Part shown: positions 8,838 to 18,136 of the stretch, piece by piece
Layout: the number at the start of each line of letters is the position of its first letter
Numbering within the stretch: position 1 is the stretch's first letter
NCBI RefSeq assembly: GCF_047272945.1
Contig: NZ_JBKOPS010000003.1
Span: 352,865 to 416,864 of the forward strand
Direction of reading: 5' to 3'
Length of the DNA stretch: 64,000 nucleotides
Source: Rubrolithibacter danxiaensis
GTDB lineage: Bacteria; Bacteroidota; Bacteroidia; Sphingobacteriales; Sphingobacteriaceae
The notes under the pieces: model-generated
Told to the model about the DNA's origin: nothing
The model's database searches: none
Seen by the model: only the letters and a program-made list of their open reading frames with translations
Program-made: the position numbers and the translations under genes

Positions 8838-10556
8838 ATGAAGATATTTAGCAACGTCATATTTTTATTTTTCATCTCATTTTCTCTTTTTTCACAGAAT
8901 CTTTTGATAAGCAAACCGTATCCTGAAGATTACTTTCGTGCTCCGCTGGATTTACCACCTTCCCTTGCAGGGTCATTTGGTGAGATCCGCTCTAATCATT
9001 TTCATTCAGGGCTTGATTACCGCACCAATCAGCGGGAAGGCTACCCTGTTCATGCAGCTGCCGATGGCTACGTTTCCAGATTGCGTGTACAGGTTGGAGG
9101 ATTTGGCAATGCCATTTATATAACTCATCCCAATGGCTATACTACGGTTTATGCCCATCTTAAACGATTCAACCCTAAAATAGAGCAGTTTGTTAAGAAC
9201 TTCCAGTACGCCAATCAATCATTTGATGTTGATTTTATTTTATTTCCGATAGATATCCTGATTAAAAAAGGAGAAGTTATCGCCTGGTCGGGCAATACCG
9301 GAAGTTCGGGAGGGCCACATTTGCATTTTGAAATACGGGATTCTAAGACAGAGCAAACTATTAATCCTCAATTATTCGGCTTACAGGTGCCGGATAAAGT
9401 GAAACCAACTATAACAGGAATGTATATGTACCGCTTAAACGGACTTCCTTTTAACGAGCATACACCGAAACAGTACTTTCAGGTTATTGGATCTGGAGGA
9501 AATTATAAACTCAATAAATTACCTGTTATTAATTTTTCAGGTGAAGTTGGCTTCGGAATAATGACGCAAGACCAGAACGTTCCCGGCGGAAATCAAAATG
9601 GAGTTTATTCCATTGAATTACTGCTTGACGGGACTACAATTTATGCATCGGCTTTAGAAGGCTTTTATTTTAATAACAGCAGAGCGGTAAATTCACACCT
9701 GGACTATTCTTCCCTGTTGCTTTATGGAAGACGGATACAGAAGAGCTTTGTAGAACCTGGCAATCCGCTTACTATTTATAAAAATCTGGTAAACCGCGGA
9801 CTTATAAAATTGGACGATAGCGAAATTCATGATTTAACCTACATGGTGAAAGATGCGGCCGGTAATACCAGTAAACTGAGTTTCCAGATCAGGAACAATC
9901 CAAAGGCCGAACTAAAATCGGCAGAAGAAAGTACCGGCGTAACAACTTTTTATTACGATCGTGATAACACGTATACAGACGAGGATCTGAGAATCTTAAT
10001 TCCAAAAGGCATATTATACAGTGACCTCCAACTGAAATATTCTAAATCCGCAAAGCCAGTCCGGGGATTTTCACCGGTCCATCATATACATACACGCTTG
10101 ATTCCCGTTCATGATAATTACACGTTATCAATCAAAGCTGATTCAAGTCTCTCAGCTGACTTACAGGAAAAAGCTGTAATTGTTGATACAAGAGGATTTA
10201 ATTTTGGAGGAAATTACGAAAACGGTTTTGTTACAACATCATTAAAAACCTTTGGCAACTTCTATATCAGTATAGATACGATTGCTCCAAGAATCCGATC
10301 TGTAAATGTTAGTGAAGGAAAATCGTTTTCAGATACAGAGAGAATGGTATTTAAAATATCAGACAACCTATCAGGAATACGTTCATTTAACGGAACAATA
10401 GACGGGCAATGGATCTTGATGGAATTCGATCCGAAAACAGCAACTTTATGGCATACTTTTGATGAAAGAACATCCAAAGGGAAACACCAGTTCCAGCTGA
10501 CTGTTACTGACATGAAATTAAATACTACAACTTACCACGCAACTATTTACAGATAA
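8838..10556 (+). CDS. M23 family metallopeptidase
   Basis: This is a secreted or periplasmic peptidase of the LytM/lysostaphin type that probably cuts peptidoglycan cross-links or acts as an amidase activator. A signal peptide covers residues 1-19. The catalytic domain (about 45-185) has the zinc ligands H56 and D60 in HSGLD and H163 in the H161-L-H163 motif. A long C-terminal region (about 190-572) of beta-rich sequence without a recognised family follows. The 572-residue length matches Bacteroidota homologues. It sits between the FAH and bcp genes with gaps of 8 and 3 bp. Confidence 0.92.
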   Translation: MKIFSNVIFLFFISFSLFSQNLLISKPYPEDYFRAPLDLPPSLAGSFGEIRSNHFHSGLDYRTNQREGYPVHAAADGYVSRLRVQVGGFGNAIYITHPNGYTTVYAHLKRFNPKIEQFVKNFQYANQSFDVDFILFPIDILIKKGEVIAWSGNTGSSGGPHLHFEIRDSKTEQTINPQLFGLQVPDKVKPTITGMYMYRLNGLPFNEHTPKQYFQVIGSGGNYKLNKLPVINFSGEVGFGIMTQDQNVPGGNQNGVYSIELLLDGTTIYASALEGFYFNNSRAVNSHLDYSSLLLYGRRIQKSFVEPGNPLTIYKNLVNRGLIKLDDSEIHDLTYMVKDAAGNTSKLSFQIRNNPKAELKSAEESTGVTTFYYDRDNTYTDEDLRILIPKGILYSDLQLKYSKSAKPVRGFSPVHHIHTRLIPVHDNYTLSIKADSSLSADLQEKAVIVDTRGFNFGGNYENGFVTTSLKTFGNFYISIDTIAPRIRSVNVSEGKSFSDTERMVFKISDNLSGIRSFNGTIDGQWILMEFDPKTATLWHTFDERTSKGKHQFQLTVTDMKLNTTTYHATIYR

Positions 10557-10559
10557 ATT

Positions 10560-11021
10560 ATGGCAGAACTAAAAGAAGGCGATCAGGCTCCAGATTTCAA
10601 TGCAACAGACCAGGATGGAAAACCGGTTTCATTAAGTGATTTTAAAGGAAAAGACATTATTCTTTACTTTTACCCTAAGGACGACACACCCGGCTGCACT
10701 GCAGAGGCTTGTAGTTTCAGAGATAATTACCAGTCTTTACAGAATGAGGGTTTTACTGTAATTGGAGTAAGTACGGATGATGAAAAATCGCATCAAAAGT
10801 TTATATCCAAATATGAGCTTCCTTTTACACTTATTTCTGATGCAGATAAAAAGATAGTAGAAGCTTATAGCGTATGGGTTGAAAAAAACATGTACGGAAA
10901 AAAATATATGGGCACGGCACGCAAAACCTTTATTATTGATAAAAACGGGACAATTAAAAAGATCATCAATAAGGTGGATACTCAAAATTCATCGCAGCAA
11001 GTACTTGACCTGCTTAAATAA
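10560..11021 (+). CDS. bcp: Thioredoxin-dependent thiol peroxidase (BCP)
   Basis: This is a peroxiredoxin of the BCP/PrxQ class that reduces hydrogen peroxide and organic hydroperoxides in the cytoplasm with electrons from thioredoxin. The motif DDTPGCTAEAC contains the peroxidatic cysteine C46 and resolving cysteine C51, five residues apart as in classical BCP. The length (153 residues) is standard. The start codon is 3 bp after the M23 stop codon, so translation is probably coupled. Confidence 0.96.
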   Translation: MAELKEGDQAPDFNATDQDGKPVSLSDFKGKDIILYFYPKDDTPGCTAEACSFRDNYQSLQNEGFTVIGVSTDDEKSHQKFISKYELPFTLISDADKKIVEAYSVWVEKNMYGKKYMGTARKTFIIDKNGTIKKIINKVDTQNSSQQVLDLLK

Positions 11022-11054
11022 GTCGCTCCAGTATTTTTGCTAAGTTTAATATTG

Positions 11055-13022
11055 CTAATTCGCTTTCGCGGTTACGTTATTTAAAGGCAAACGGGCTACA
11101 GGATTTATTTTTACTACTTTAAATTCGGTACGCCTGTTGGCCTGATGTTCTTTCTCGGTACATTTTACTCCGTCTGCGCAGCGATTTAAAATCTCTGTTT
11201 CACCTAAGCCAACTGCAGATAGTCGCTTCGAACCTACTCCCTGATTTACCAAATAATCAACTGCTGACTGCGCTCTTTTTTGAGACAACTTTTTATTATA
11301 AACAGCCGTTCCGCGTGAATCGGTATGCGACCTTAGTTCTATATTAACATCTGGCATGGTCGACAAAAATGAAACCACCTTGTTTAGTTCAGGCTTTGCG
11401 TCCGGACGAATATTCCATTTATTAAAATCGTAATAAATATTATTGAGATGCACGATATAAGCATCCTCAGCTCGTTCCAGTTCGAATTTTACATTGAAAA
11501 TAGTTGATTCTTTCAAATTCATTGTAGATATTTCACCTTCCTGACGAGAATAATATTTACTCTTATCACCACTTACAATATAACTGGTATTTGGCTCCAG
11601 GTTAAAATTAAACTTCCCTTCAAGATCTGAAATAGTGCTGATTTCGGCACCGGTATTTTTATTGGTAAGAATAATGTTAACGTTTGACAGGGGTTTGCCT
11701 TTTTCTTTATCTACTACCTCTCCTTCAATGGCAAATACCGCCGTAGTTGGAACAATATGGAAGCGATAAATATCATCCAGGCCTTTACCTCCCCGCCTGT
11801 TTGAAGAAAGGTATCCTGTAAACTCATCTTCAAACCATACTCCAAAATCATCCCTTAACGAATTCATGGGAGCTTTCAGATTTTCGGCTGCGGTAAAAGA
11901 GTCATAGCTGCCGTCTGCAGTGAAAAGATCTAAACCGCCCATACCAACATTCCCTTTGGATGAGAAATACAACTTACCATCAAAACGTACCGAAGGGAAA
12001 ACATCGTCTTCTTTTGAGTTGATATTGTTGCCGCAATTTACAGGCGTCCCCCAGGAGCCGTCCGGCTGTTTTTTAACGGCATATAAATCCATTCCTCCAA
12101 GCCCGCCCTGCATGTCTGAAGCGAAATAAAGAATATCGCCTTTTGGTGATAATGCCGGATGCTGGCATGAATACAAATCGCTGTTACATAGGTTAAGCTG
12201 AACAGGCTCAGCCCAGTTTTCTCCTTTTTTTACTGAATACCAGATAGTTTTCTTCCCTACATTCAGGTCCTTTGATTTCTTCTTTTTCTTTGCCAATGTG
12301 GTTCTGGTGAAAAATATAGTATCGCCTTTGGAAGAGAAAACAGCGGGTCCGTTATGGAATTCAGCGTTTATAACTTTAGGCAGTATAGTAACTTTGTCAT
12401 CCTTTAGCTGGTATATTTTCAAATATGGATTGCCCGTCCAGCCGTAAATTACATTCTTTTTAGTTGCAGATCCTTCTACAAACCATCTGTCGGATACAAA
12501 AGCTATTGAATTATTTGACATAACCGGACAAAAATCAGAGTATTCAGAATTGATGCGATCATCATTTTTAAGCTGAACATTTTTATCGGGATTTTCAAAC
12601 CACATCCGTGCTACGTCGCATGAATTGGCCATTTTTTTTGCGTCCTCTGCCATCGCCGGAACTTTTTCACCAAGTAGCAGATAATATTGCCGTGCCTCAT
12701 CAAATCTTCCATTTTGTTTCAAGGCATCCGCGTAATACTTATAGTTTATAGGATCGAAGCCAGAAAAGGTAAGGACACGCGAATATGCCTGTTCTGCTCC
12801 TTCAGAATCGTTTATAAAGCGATAACAATTTGCCAGTTTTTGCGCCACCTCAAGTGAGGGTTTCTTAAGCATAATCGTTTCGTAGATAGCCAGTGCAAGC
12901 TTGTAATCGTATTTTTCATAATACTTATTTGCTTTCTGGATATCATCAGAAAAGATATTTCTGGGAAAAAAATAAACGGCAGAGCAAAGAATAAAAGCGA
13001 CTAAAACCTTCTGAAATTTCAT
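11055..13022 (-). CDS. PorE-like OmpA family protein (TPR, PD40 propeller, CRD, OmpA)
   Basis: The 655-residue envelope protein has the domain order of T9SS protein PorE: signal peptide (1-25), TPR-like repeats (about 27-130), WD40/PD40-type beta-propeller (about 150-420), a carboxypeptidase regulatory-like domain (about 430-515) and an OmpA C-terminal peptidoglycan-binding domain (about 540-645, with HTDSRGTAVYNKKLSQKRA). PorE-type proteins tie the type IX secretion or gliding machinery to peptidoglycan. It is the last gene of a four-gene operon, 10 bp after the PorP/SprF gene. It could be a paralogue dedicated to this operon's surface protein rather than the core machine. Confidence 0.88.
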   Translation of the reverse strand: MKFQKVLVAFILCSAVYFFPRNIFSDDIQKANKYYEKYDYKLALAIYETIMLKKPSLEVAQKLANCYRFINDSEGAEQAYSRVLTFSGFDPINYKYYADALKQNGRFDEARQYYLLLGEKVPAMAEDAKKMANSCDVARMWFENPDKNVQLKNDDRINSEYSDFCPVMSNNSIAFVSDRWFVEGSATKKNVIYGWTGNPYLKIYQLKDDKVTILPKVINAEFHNGPAVFSSKGDTIFFTRTTLAKKKKKSKDLNVGKKTIWYSVKKGENWAEPVQLNLCNSDLYSCQHPALSPKGDILYFASDMQGGLGGMDLYAVKKQPDGSWGTPVNCGNNINSKEDDVFPSVRFDGKLYFSSKGNVGMGGLDLFTADGSYDSFTAAENLKAPMNSLRDDFGVWFEDEFTGYLSSNRRGGKGLDDIYRFHIVPTTAVFAIEGEVVDKEKGKPLSNVNIILTNKNTGAEISTISDLEGKFNFNLEPNTSYIVSGDKSKYYSRQEGEISTMNLKESTIFNVKFELERAEDAYIVHLNNIYYDFNKWNIRPDAKPELNKVVSFLSTMPDVNIELRSHTDSRGTAVYNKKLSQKRAQSAVDYLVNQGVGSKRLSAVGLGETEILNRCADGVKCTEKEHQANRRTEFKVVKINPVARLPLNNVTAKAN

Positions 13023-13032
13023 CTAACAAACA

Positions 13033-14016
13033 TTAAAAGTATCTTGGCGTGAGCAGCGCAGTACTTTTTTTGTTGTTATTTAATATCAATCCTACTGATA
13101 TTTCGTGTGATCCGTTTGAATAACTGCTTAAGGTTGATAGTGAATAATCGTAAGCGTATCCAACACGGAAATTGTTCCTTATAAATACTTCCACTGCTCC
13201 TACCACCGAATTTTGGTTAAAATAAGCAACATTCAAATCGCTTTTTTTCCACATATTAACACTTGTGCGGTAAGACGCTCCAACCCAGATTGTTTCATTT
13301 AAAAGAACAAAGGAATTAATGTCCAGGTTCATCGGACTTTTAGTATCCTGCTTTAGTAAAAATGAAGGTTTTAATTTAACAAAATCGCTAATCTCGTAAA
13401 GATATCCTGCAGTCAGAAAATAATGCCGGCCCTGTTTAGAAATTGTATTGGCTCCTACCTGTTTGTAGTCTATTTCTTTTGCTAAAACGTTTGTGGCAGA
13501 TAAACCCGCATAAAAATGCTCATTGCTATAGAACACGCCAAACCTTGCATCAGGAGCAAAATAATTAGGCCGTCCGCCAAGGAGGTTAGGATCACTCGGA
13601 TCATCAATTACAGCATCATTATTATTTAATGTATATTGTGATACGCCGAATGCCAGTCCAAAAGAAAGTCGCGAACCATCTTCTCCCATTGGAATGCGGT
13701 AAGAATAATTGACAAAGGCAGAGGTTTGATGCTGAAGCCCCACTTTATCATTTATAACTGACAATCCCAGCCCTACCTTATTGTCGTTAAAAAAAGCTCC
13801 GTCCAGTATCAGTGACTGAGTTTTAGGGGCACCCTCTACTCCTGTCCATTGGTCACGGTGAAGTAGAGTTATATTAAGGGCCTCCTTATAACCTGCGTAT
13901 GCCGGATTAATTACCAGCGAATTGAACATATATTGCGAGTACTGCGCCTCCTGCTGTGCAAAACAACTACAAGCGGTAATGAATAAAAAAAATAATGTAA
14001 GGCAGAGATTTCGCAT
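13033..14016 (-). CDS. PorP/SprF family type IX secretion membrane protein
   Basis: This outer-membrane beta-barrel protein of the PorP/SprF family has 327 residues. After a signal peptide ending near CFA at residues 18-20 comes the family signature QEAQYSQYMFNSLVINPAYAGYK, shown here only as its start and end features: the YSQYMFN and NPAYAG boxes at about 26-41. The protein ends in Phe, typical of barrels. SprF-like proteins help secrete or anchor large T9SS cargo at the surface. It lies 1 bp after the type B sorting-domain gene and 10 bp before the PorE-like gene. Confidence 0.92.
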   Translation of the reverse strand: MRNLCLTLFFLFITACSCFAQQEAQYSQYMFNSLVINPAYAGYKEALNITLLHRDQWTGVEGAPKTQSLILDGAFFNDNKVGLGLSVINDKVGLQHQTSAFVNYSYRIPMGEDGSRLSFGLAFGVSQYTLNNNDAVIDDPSDPNLLGGRPNYFAPDARFGVFYSNEHFYAGLSATNVLAKEIDYKQVGANTISKQGRHYFLTAGYLYEISDFVKLKPSFLLKQDTKSPMNLDINSFVLLNETIWVGASYRTSVNMWKKSDLNVAYFNQNSVVGAVEVFIRNNFRVGYAYDYSLSTLSSYSNGSHEISVGLILNNNKKSTALLTPRYF

Positions 14017-14017
14017 A

Positions 14018-15232
14018 TTAATCTTTCTTAACCATTGTAATAAAACCCTTGTACACCTGTTTCTTTCCGTTTATTACCACATCAAGCAAATAAAAATAAG
14101 TTCCTGGTAACACAGAGCCGCCGTCCCAGGCTTTACTGCCCGAATATCCTTTACATTTGAACACAGGATCGCCCCAGCGATTCATAATAGTAAGATTGTT
14201 ATCCGGGTAAAGATCTATGTTCTTAATTATCCAGGTATCATTTTTACCATCGCCATCAGGAGAAAAGGCGTTAAAAAAAGTGAGCGGACCAGGAGCGAAA
14301 TCTGAATTAGTTGCTGCAAGATTTGCAAAGCCAATGGGAAGATTCCGGAAAGTCTCAATAGAAGAAAATATCAAGGCACGGTTCAGGCCATCTCCAAAAT
14401 CGCCGTCAGCATTAGTTGAAGGTGCAGCTTTTTCCCATAGTTTGAATTTGTTCCAGCTTACTAACTGGCTAAAATTACCATCGGAATTACTATTCCTGTA
14501 AAATTTAATATTTGAATTGGCAGTGCCGTCTGTCTGGCTTAACAAGTAAAAGTACTTATCAGAAATATTTTGAATATCCTGCCTCTTACTTTCACGGTCG
14601 TAACCAATTAAAGCCGGATCTGAATAAATTAAGCCAACTGAAAAAGAATTTTGTAAAGCATTGCCAGGCTCTATCATTACCGGCCGATAGAAAAGATCGC
14701 CATTGGCAGAAGAACCCAGCGGAAACAGGTAGGATGCCTGGCTATTGGTATTCCTTATAAGTCGTCCCCGTTCTCCCGTACTTATAAAACCTTTTGTACG
14801 GATTATAGCACCTGCATCAGGATTTGAAACAGATACTATGAAATCACCGACTTGTAATTCTCTGTCTGTTAAATCCAGCTTCCGGGTTACATCAATATCC
14901 GAATCTAAAATTTTCTGACCTGTTCCGGAAAAAGCAACATCATAGAAAACAGTTTTTGAAATCCCGGAGATGAGTTGATCATTGCCAAAAAACTTCACTG
15001 TACCGGTAGATTTTTCGTCAAAAACAAAGGAAGTTGCATCATCATTGGTCCAATTTCCTTTCTGTATTATTGTTCCTTTATTTAAAATGGTCCCCTCATT
15101 ATTTACAAAATCACCACCTATATAAAGCAATCCATTGGAGTTAACAGAGATAGCTTGCCCGGAATTGACCAATTGTGCAAATCCAGGTTTATAAATACAA
15201 AAAAATAATGCTATCAGGATTATTCTTTGCAT
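14018..15232 (-). CDS. Surface protein with gliding-motility (T9SS type B) C-terminal domain
   Basis: The 404-residue secreted protein has a signal peptide (1-19), a beta-rich central region and a C-terminal T9SS type B sorting domain (about 315-404). The sorting domain contains FNAFSPDGDGKNDTW, TIMNRWGDPVF and WDGG boxes, the gliding motility-associated CTD pattern. Such domains are exported by the type IX system and usually need a linked PorP/SprF partner, which is the next gene. The start is 2 bp after the collagen-like gene. The function of the central region is not recognised. Confidence 0.9.
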   Translation of the reverse strand: MQRIILIALFFCIYKPGFAQLVNSGQAISVNSNGLLYIGGDFVNNEGTILNKGTIIQKGNWTNDDATSFVFDEKSTGTVKFFGNDQLISGISKTVFYDVAFSGTGQKILDSDIDVTRKLDLTDRELQVGDFIVSVSNPDAGAIIRTKGFISTGERGRLIRNTNSQASYLFPLGSSANGDLFYRPVMIEPGNALQNSFSVGLIYSDPALIGYDRESKRQDIQNISDKYFYLLSQTDGTANSNIKFYRNSNSDGNFSQLVSWNKFKLWEKAAPSTNADGDFGDGLNRALIFSSIETFRNLPIGFANLAATNSDFAPGPLTFFNAFSPDGDGKNDTWIIKNIDLYPDNNLTIMNRWGDPVFKCKGYSGSKAWDGGSVLPGTYFYLLDVVINGKKQVYKGFITMVKKD

Positions 15233-15234
15233 GA

Positions 15235-17058
15235 TTACTGAATAACGGTAATATAATAATCCATTGAAGCCAGATCAATTGCAGCACCTGTAACGTTGGT
15301 AAATTTTACCTCAACAATTCCTGGCAAAGAAGCAGTAGAAGAAGAAGATACTCTTGCGTATGCTATGATACAACCGTTAGACAAGGGACTTGCAGGCGAT
15401 ATGCTTACGGAACCTGTAGTTACAATGTCATTAATTGAAAAATTGACTATAGCAGAACTGTTAGCTGGGATTGATGGAACATCCTGTGCTACGGTTGCTT
15501 TAATAATATTATTCAGCTGAGATCCGTTTGTACCTAATTTAAAATTGCCGTTCACCTCTAACTTTGCATTTGGCGTATTTGTTCCAACACCAATGTTCCC
15601 GTTAGCCTTCACCCGCATCCTTTCGTTGCCAGAAGTGCCTATTACAAAATCCTTTGCATCTCTTGTTCCTATAAAAGATCCTCCTGTGCCAGAAAAGGCT
15701 GGCGTGGTTCCATTATTTCCATTAAGAGACCATCTGTCGTTATCTTTTAAGTTTGCACTTAATTCCCATCCCGTTGCAGTTTTTGTATAAACATCTCCTG
15801 TCAAATTATCCAGGTAAAAATCTCCTGTTAATCCTAATGTAGAAAGAGGTGCGTTACTTTCTACATACCATTTTGCACCGTTTGTGCCATTCACACCATC
15901 CTTACTGATAATCTGCCAGGATGAGCCGTCGTAAACATAAGCTGTTTTACTTGTAGTGTTATAATATCCCCAATTAGTAGAAGGAGATGCAGGAGCTACA
16001 GCCAAAGAACCTTTCCATACTACGCTTACACCATTGGTTCCATTAGTACCATTTGTCCCGTTTATACCATCCTTGCTGATAACTTGCCAGGACGAACCCG
16101 TATAAATATAGGATGTTTTACTTACCGTATTGTAATATCCCCAATTTGCAGCAGGAGACGCAGGAGCTGTCGTCAATGAACCTTTCCATACTACGCTTAC
16201 GCCGTTAGTTCCGTTTGTTCCATTAGTACCATTCGTCCCGTTTATTCCATCTTTGCTAATAATTTGCCAGGATCCATTAAAAATATAAGATGTTTTACTT
16301 ACCGTATTGTAATATCCCCAGTTTGTACCAGGAGACGCAGGAGCTGCTGCTAATGAACCTTTCCATACTACGCTAATGCCCTGGTCGCCTTTGTCACCCT
16401 TATCTCCTTTTAATCCCTGAATTCCCTGATCGCCTTTGTCTCCCTTATCTCCTTTTAATCCCTGAGCTCCGGGGTCGCCTTTATCGCCCTTATCTCCTTT
16501 TAATCCCTGAATTCCCTGGTCACCTTTGTCGCCTTTATCCCCTTTCAAGCCTTGAGTTCCCTGATCGCCCTGAGTTCCCTTATCCCCTTTCGGGCCTTTT
16601 AATCCCGATAGTTGTTCAGGAGTGAAATCATCAAATTTAAATGGGTCTCCCTTATCTCCTTTTGGTCCTACAATTCCAACGGGCCCTGCTGGACCTGCGG
16701 GCCCCTGTGGCCCCATTGCGCCATCTGAAAGATCAAGCCAGGTATCGTTAAACCAAAAATTGAATCTGTTTGTAGTCGTATTATAAATTAAAAGTCCATT
16801 AATATCCGGATTAGCAGTTCCCTTAGCCTGTAAAGCTTCCCGCTGACTCTCAGATAAACGAGGTATAAGCAATCCTTTACTGGATGACACAACATCTAAA
16901 ACTGCTTTTTCATTTGGATTTTGCGTGCCAATTCCAACAGAACCTTCCTGAGCTAAACTACTATTACCAAAAAGAAGAACAAAAGCCAAACAAATTAATG
17001 TAGAATAAATTCTACTGTTATCAACAGAGTGTATTTTATTGAGTAAAAATTTCCCCAT
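15235..17058 (-). CDS. Collagen-like (Gly-X-Y) repeat surface protein
   Basis: The 607-residue protein has a signal peptide with a long n-region (cleavage near LAQ, residue 37). An N-terminal domain follows, then a collagen-like tract at about 115-230 with units such as GPKGDKG, GDQGIQG and GLKGDKG. Next come three copies of a roughly 45-residue module that share VVWKGSL..APASP..NWGYYNT and end in SKDGINGTNGTNG linkers. A C-terminal head follows. Bacterial collagen-like proteins trimerise into stalks. It heads the four-gene T9SS operon, so it is probably an exported fibre or adhesin. Repeats vary in number between strains in this class. Confidence 0.88.
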   Translation of the reverse strand: MGKFLLNKIHSVDNSRIYSTLICLAFVLLFGNSSLAQEGSVGIGTQNPNEKAVLDVVSSSKGLLIPRLSESQREALQAKGTANPDINGLLIYNTTTNRFNFWFNDTWLDLSDGAMGPQGPAGPAGPVGIVGPKGDKGDPFKFDDFTPEQLSGLKGPKGDKGTQGDQGTQGLKGDKGDKGDQGIQGLKGDKGDKGDPGAQGLKGDKGDKGDQGIQGLKGDKGDKGDQGISVVWKGSLAAAPASPGTNWGYYNTVSKTSYIFNGSWQIISKDGINGTNGTNGTNGTNGVSVVWKGSLTTAPASPAANWGYYNTVSKTSYIYTGSSWQVISKDGINGTNGTNGTNGVSVVWKGSLAVAPASPSTNWGYYNTTSKTAYVYDGSSWQIISKDGVNGTNGAKWYVESNAPLSTLGLTGDFYLDNLTGDVYTKTATGWELSANLKDNDRWSLNGNNGTTPAFSGTGGSFIGTRDAKDFVIGTSGNERMRVKANGNIGVGTNTPNAKLEVNGNFKLGTNGSQLNNIIKATVAQDVPSIPANSSAIVNFSINDIVTTGSVSISPASPLSNGCIIAYARVSSSSTASLPGIVEVKFTNVTGAAIDLASMDYYITVIQ

Positions 17059-17227
17059 ATTTTTAAATTAGATTAACTATAAGTTTATCTTACTTTCTTT
17101 AACCGAAGTAATAAAAGTTGTTCCTGAAGCGCTTTTTACGAGGTGCTGTGCAAATAAGTTTCAAGTTATCCACATTTAATTGTGGATTATTAACATTCTA
17201 AGATTATGCCATTGGTTGGGAGTTAAC

Positions 17228-17235
17228 TATATTCG
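17228..17235 (+). promoter_or_regulatory. Putative -7 box before the transketolase operon
   Basis: TATATTCG fits the TAnnTTTG-like Bacteroidota -7 element with one change and lies 17 bp before the ATG at 17253. A correctly spaced -33 TTG is not obvious. Confidence 0.4.
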
Positions 17236-17252
17236 CACTTTAAAAGAATTTT

Positions 17253-18098
17253 ATGGCAGTTGATACAGAAACATTAAAAGATATAGCTGGTCAGGTAAGA
17301 AGAGACATTGTGCGAATGGTTCACCAATGCCAATCCGGGCATCCGGGGGGATCACTAGGTTGTACCGAATACTTTGTTGCTTTATATTTCAAGGTAATGA
17401 AGCACAATCCTTCATTCAACATGGATGGTAAGGGCGAGGACCTTTTCTTCCTTTCAAACGGGCATATCTCTCCCGTGTGGTATAGTGTGCTTGCCCGTTC
17501 AGGCTATTTTGATGTAAGTGAGCTTAGCACTTTCAGAAAAATAAACTCACGTTTGCAGGGACATCCCACTACCCATGAACATTTACCGGGTATAAGGGTA
17601 GCTTCAGGATCTTTAGGACAAGGCTTATCCGTTGCAATTGGTGCCGCACTCGCAAAAAAGCTTAATGGTGAAGACAGGTTTGTATTTTCGTTACATGGTG
17701 ATGGCGAAATTCAGGAAGGACAAATTTGGGAAGCTGCTATGTATGCGCCCCACAACAAGGTGGATAATTTAATTGCCACAATTGATGTGAACGGACAGCA
17801 GATAGACGGGCCTACAGAGAAAGTACTGTCACTGGGAAACTTGCAGGCTAAATGGGAAGCCTTTGGCTGGGAGGTATTACAAATGAAAGGGAACGATATA
17901 GAAGATGTGGTTAGGGTATTAGAACTGGCAAAATCAAAAGCATTTAAAGGCAAACCAATTATGATCCTGATGCAAACAGATATGGGTCATGGAGTAGATT
18001 TTATGGCAGGCTCACATAAATGGCATGGTGTAGCTCCAAACGATGAACAACTGGAAGCAGCTTTAAATCAATTGCATTCAAGTTTGCAGGATTATTAG
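17253..18098 (+). CDS. Transketolase, N-terminal (TPP-binding) subunit
   Basis: This is the first half of a split transketolase: 281 residues covering the thiamine-diphosphate-binding domain. It contains HPGGSLGCTEYF, SNGHISPVWY, and the metal/TPP motif GDGEIQEGQIWEA at about 150-162, followed by the VNGQQIDG segment. Transketolase moves two-carbon units between sugar phosphates in the pentose phosphate pathway. The partner half is encoded 38 bp downstream. Split transketolases are common in Bacteroidota and archaea, so this is not a broken gene. Confidence 0.95.
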   Translation: MAVDTETLKDIAGQVRRDIVRMVHQCQSGHPGGSLGCTEYFVALYFKVMKHNPSFNMDGKGEDLFFLSNGHISPVWYSVLARSGYFDVSELSTFRKINSRLQGHPTTHEHLPGIRVASGSLGQGLSVAIGAALAKKLNGEDRFVFSLHGDGEIQEGQIWEAAMYAPHNKVDNLIATIDVNGQQIDGPTEKVLSLGNLQAKWEAFGWEVLQMKGNDIEDVVRVLELAKSKAFKGKPIMILMQTDMGHGVDFMAGSHKWHGVAPNDEQLEAALNQLHSSLQDY

Positions 18099-18136
18099 GA
18101 TCATTAAGCAAGAGCAGTGTAATAGAAAAGAACAAC

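Noticed and set aside
16380..16720. Regular short direct repeats resembling a CRISPR or minisatellite
   Set aside because: They are codons of the Gly-X-Y collagen tract in a minus-strand gene; spacers are not unique and the frame is maintained throughout.
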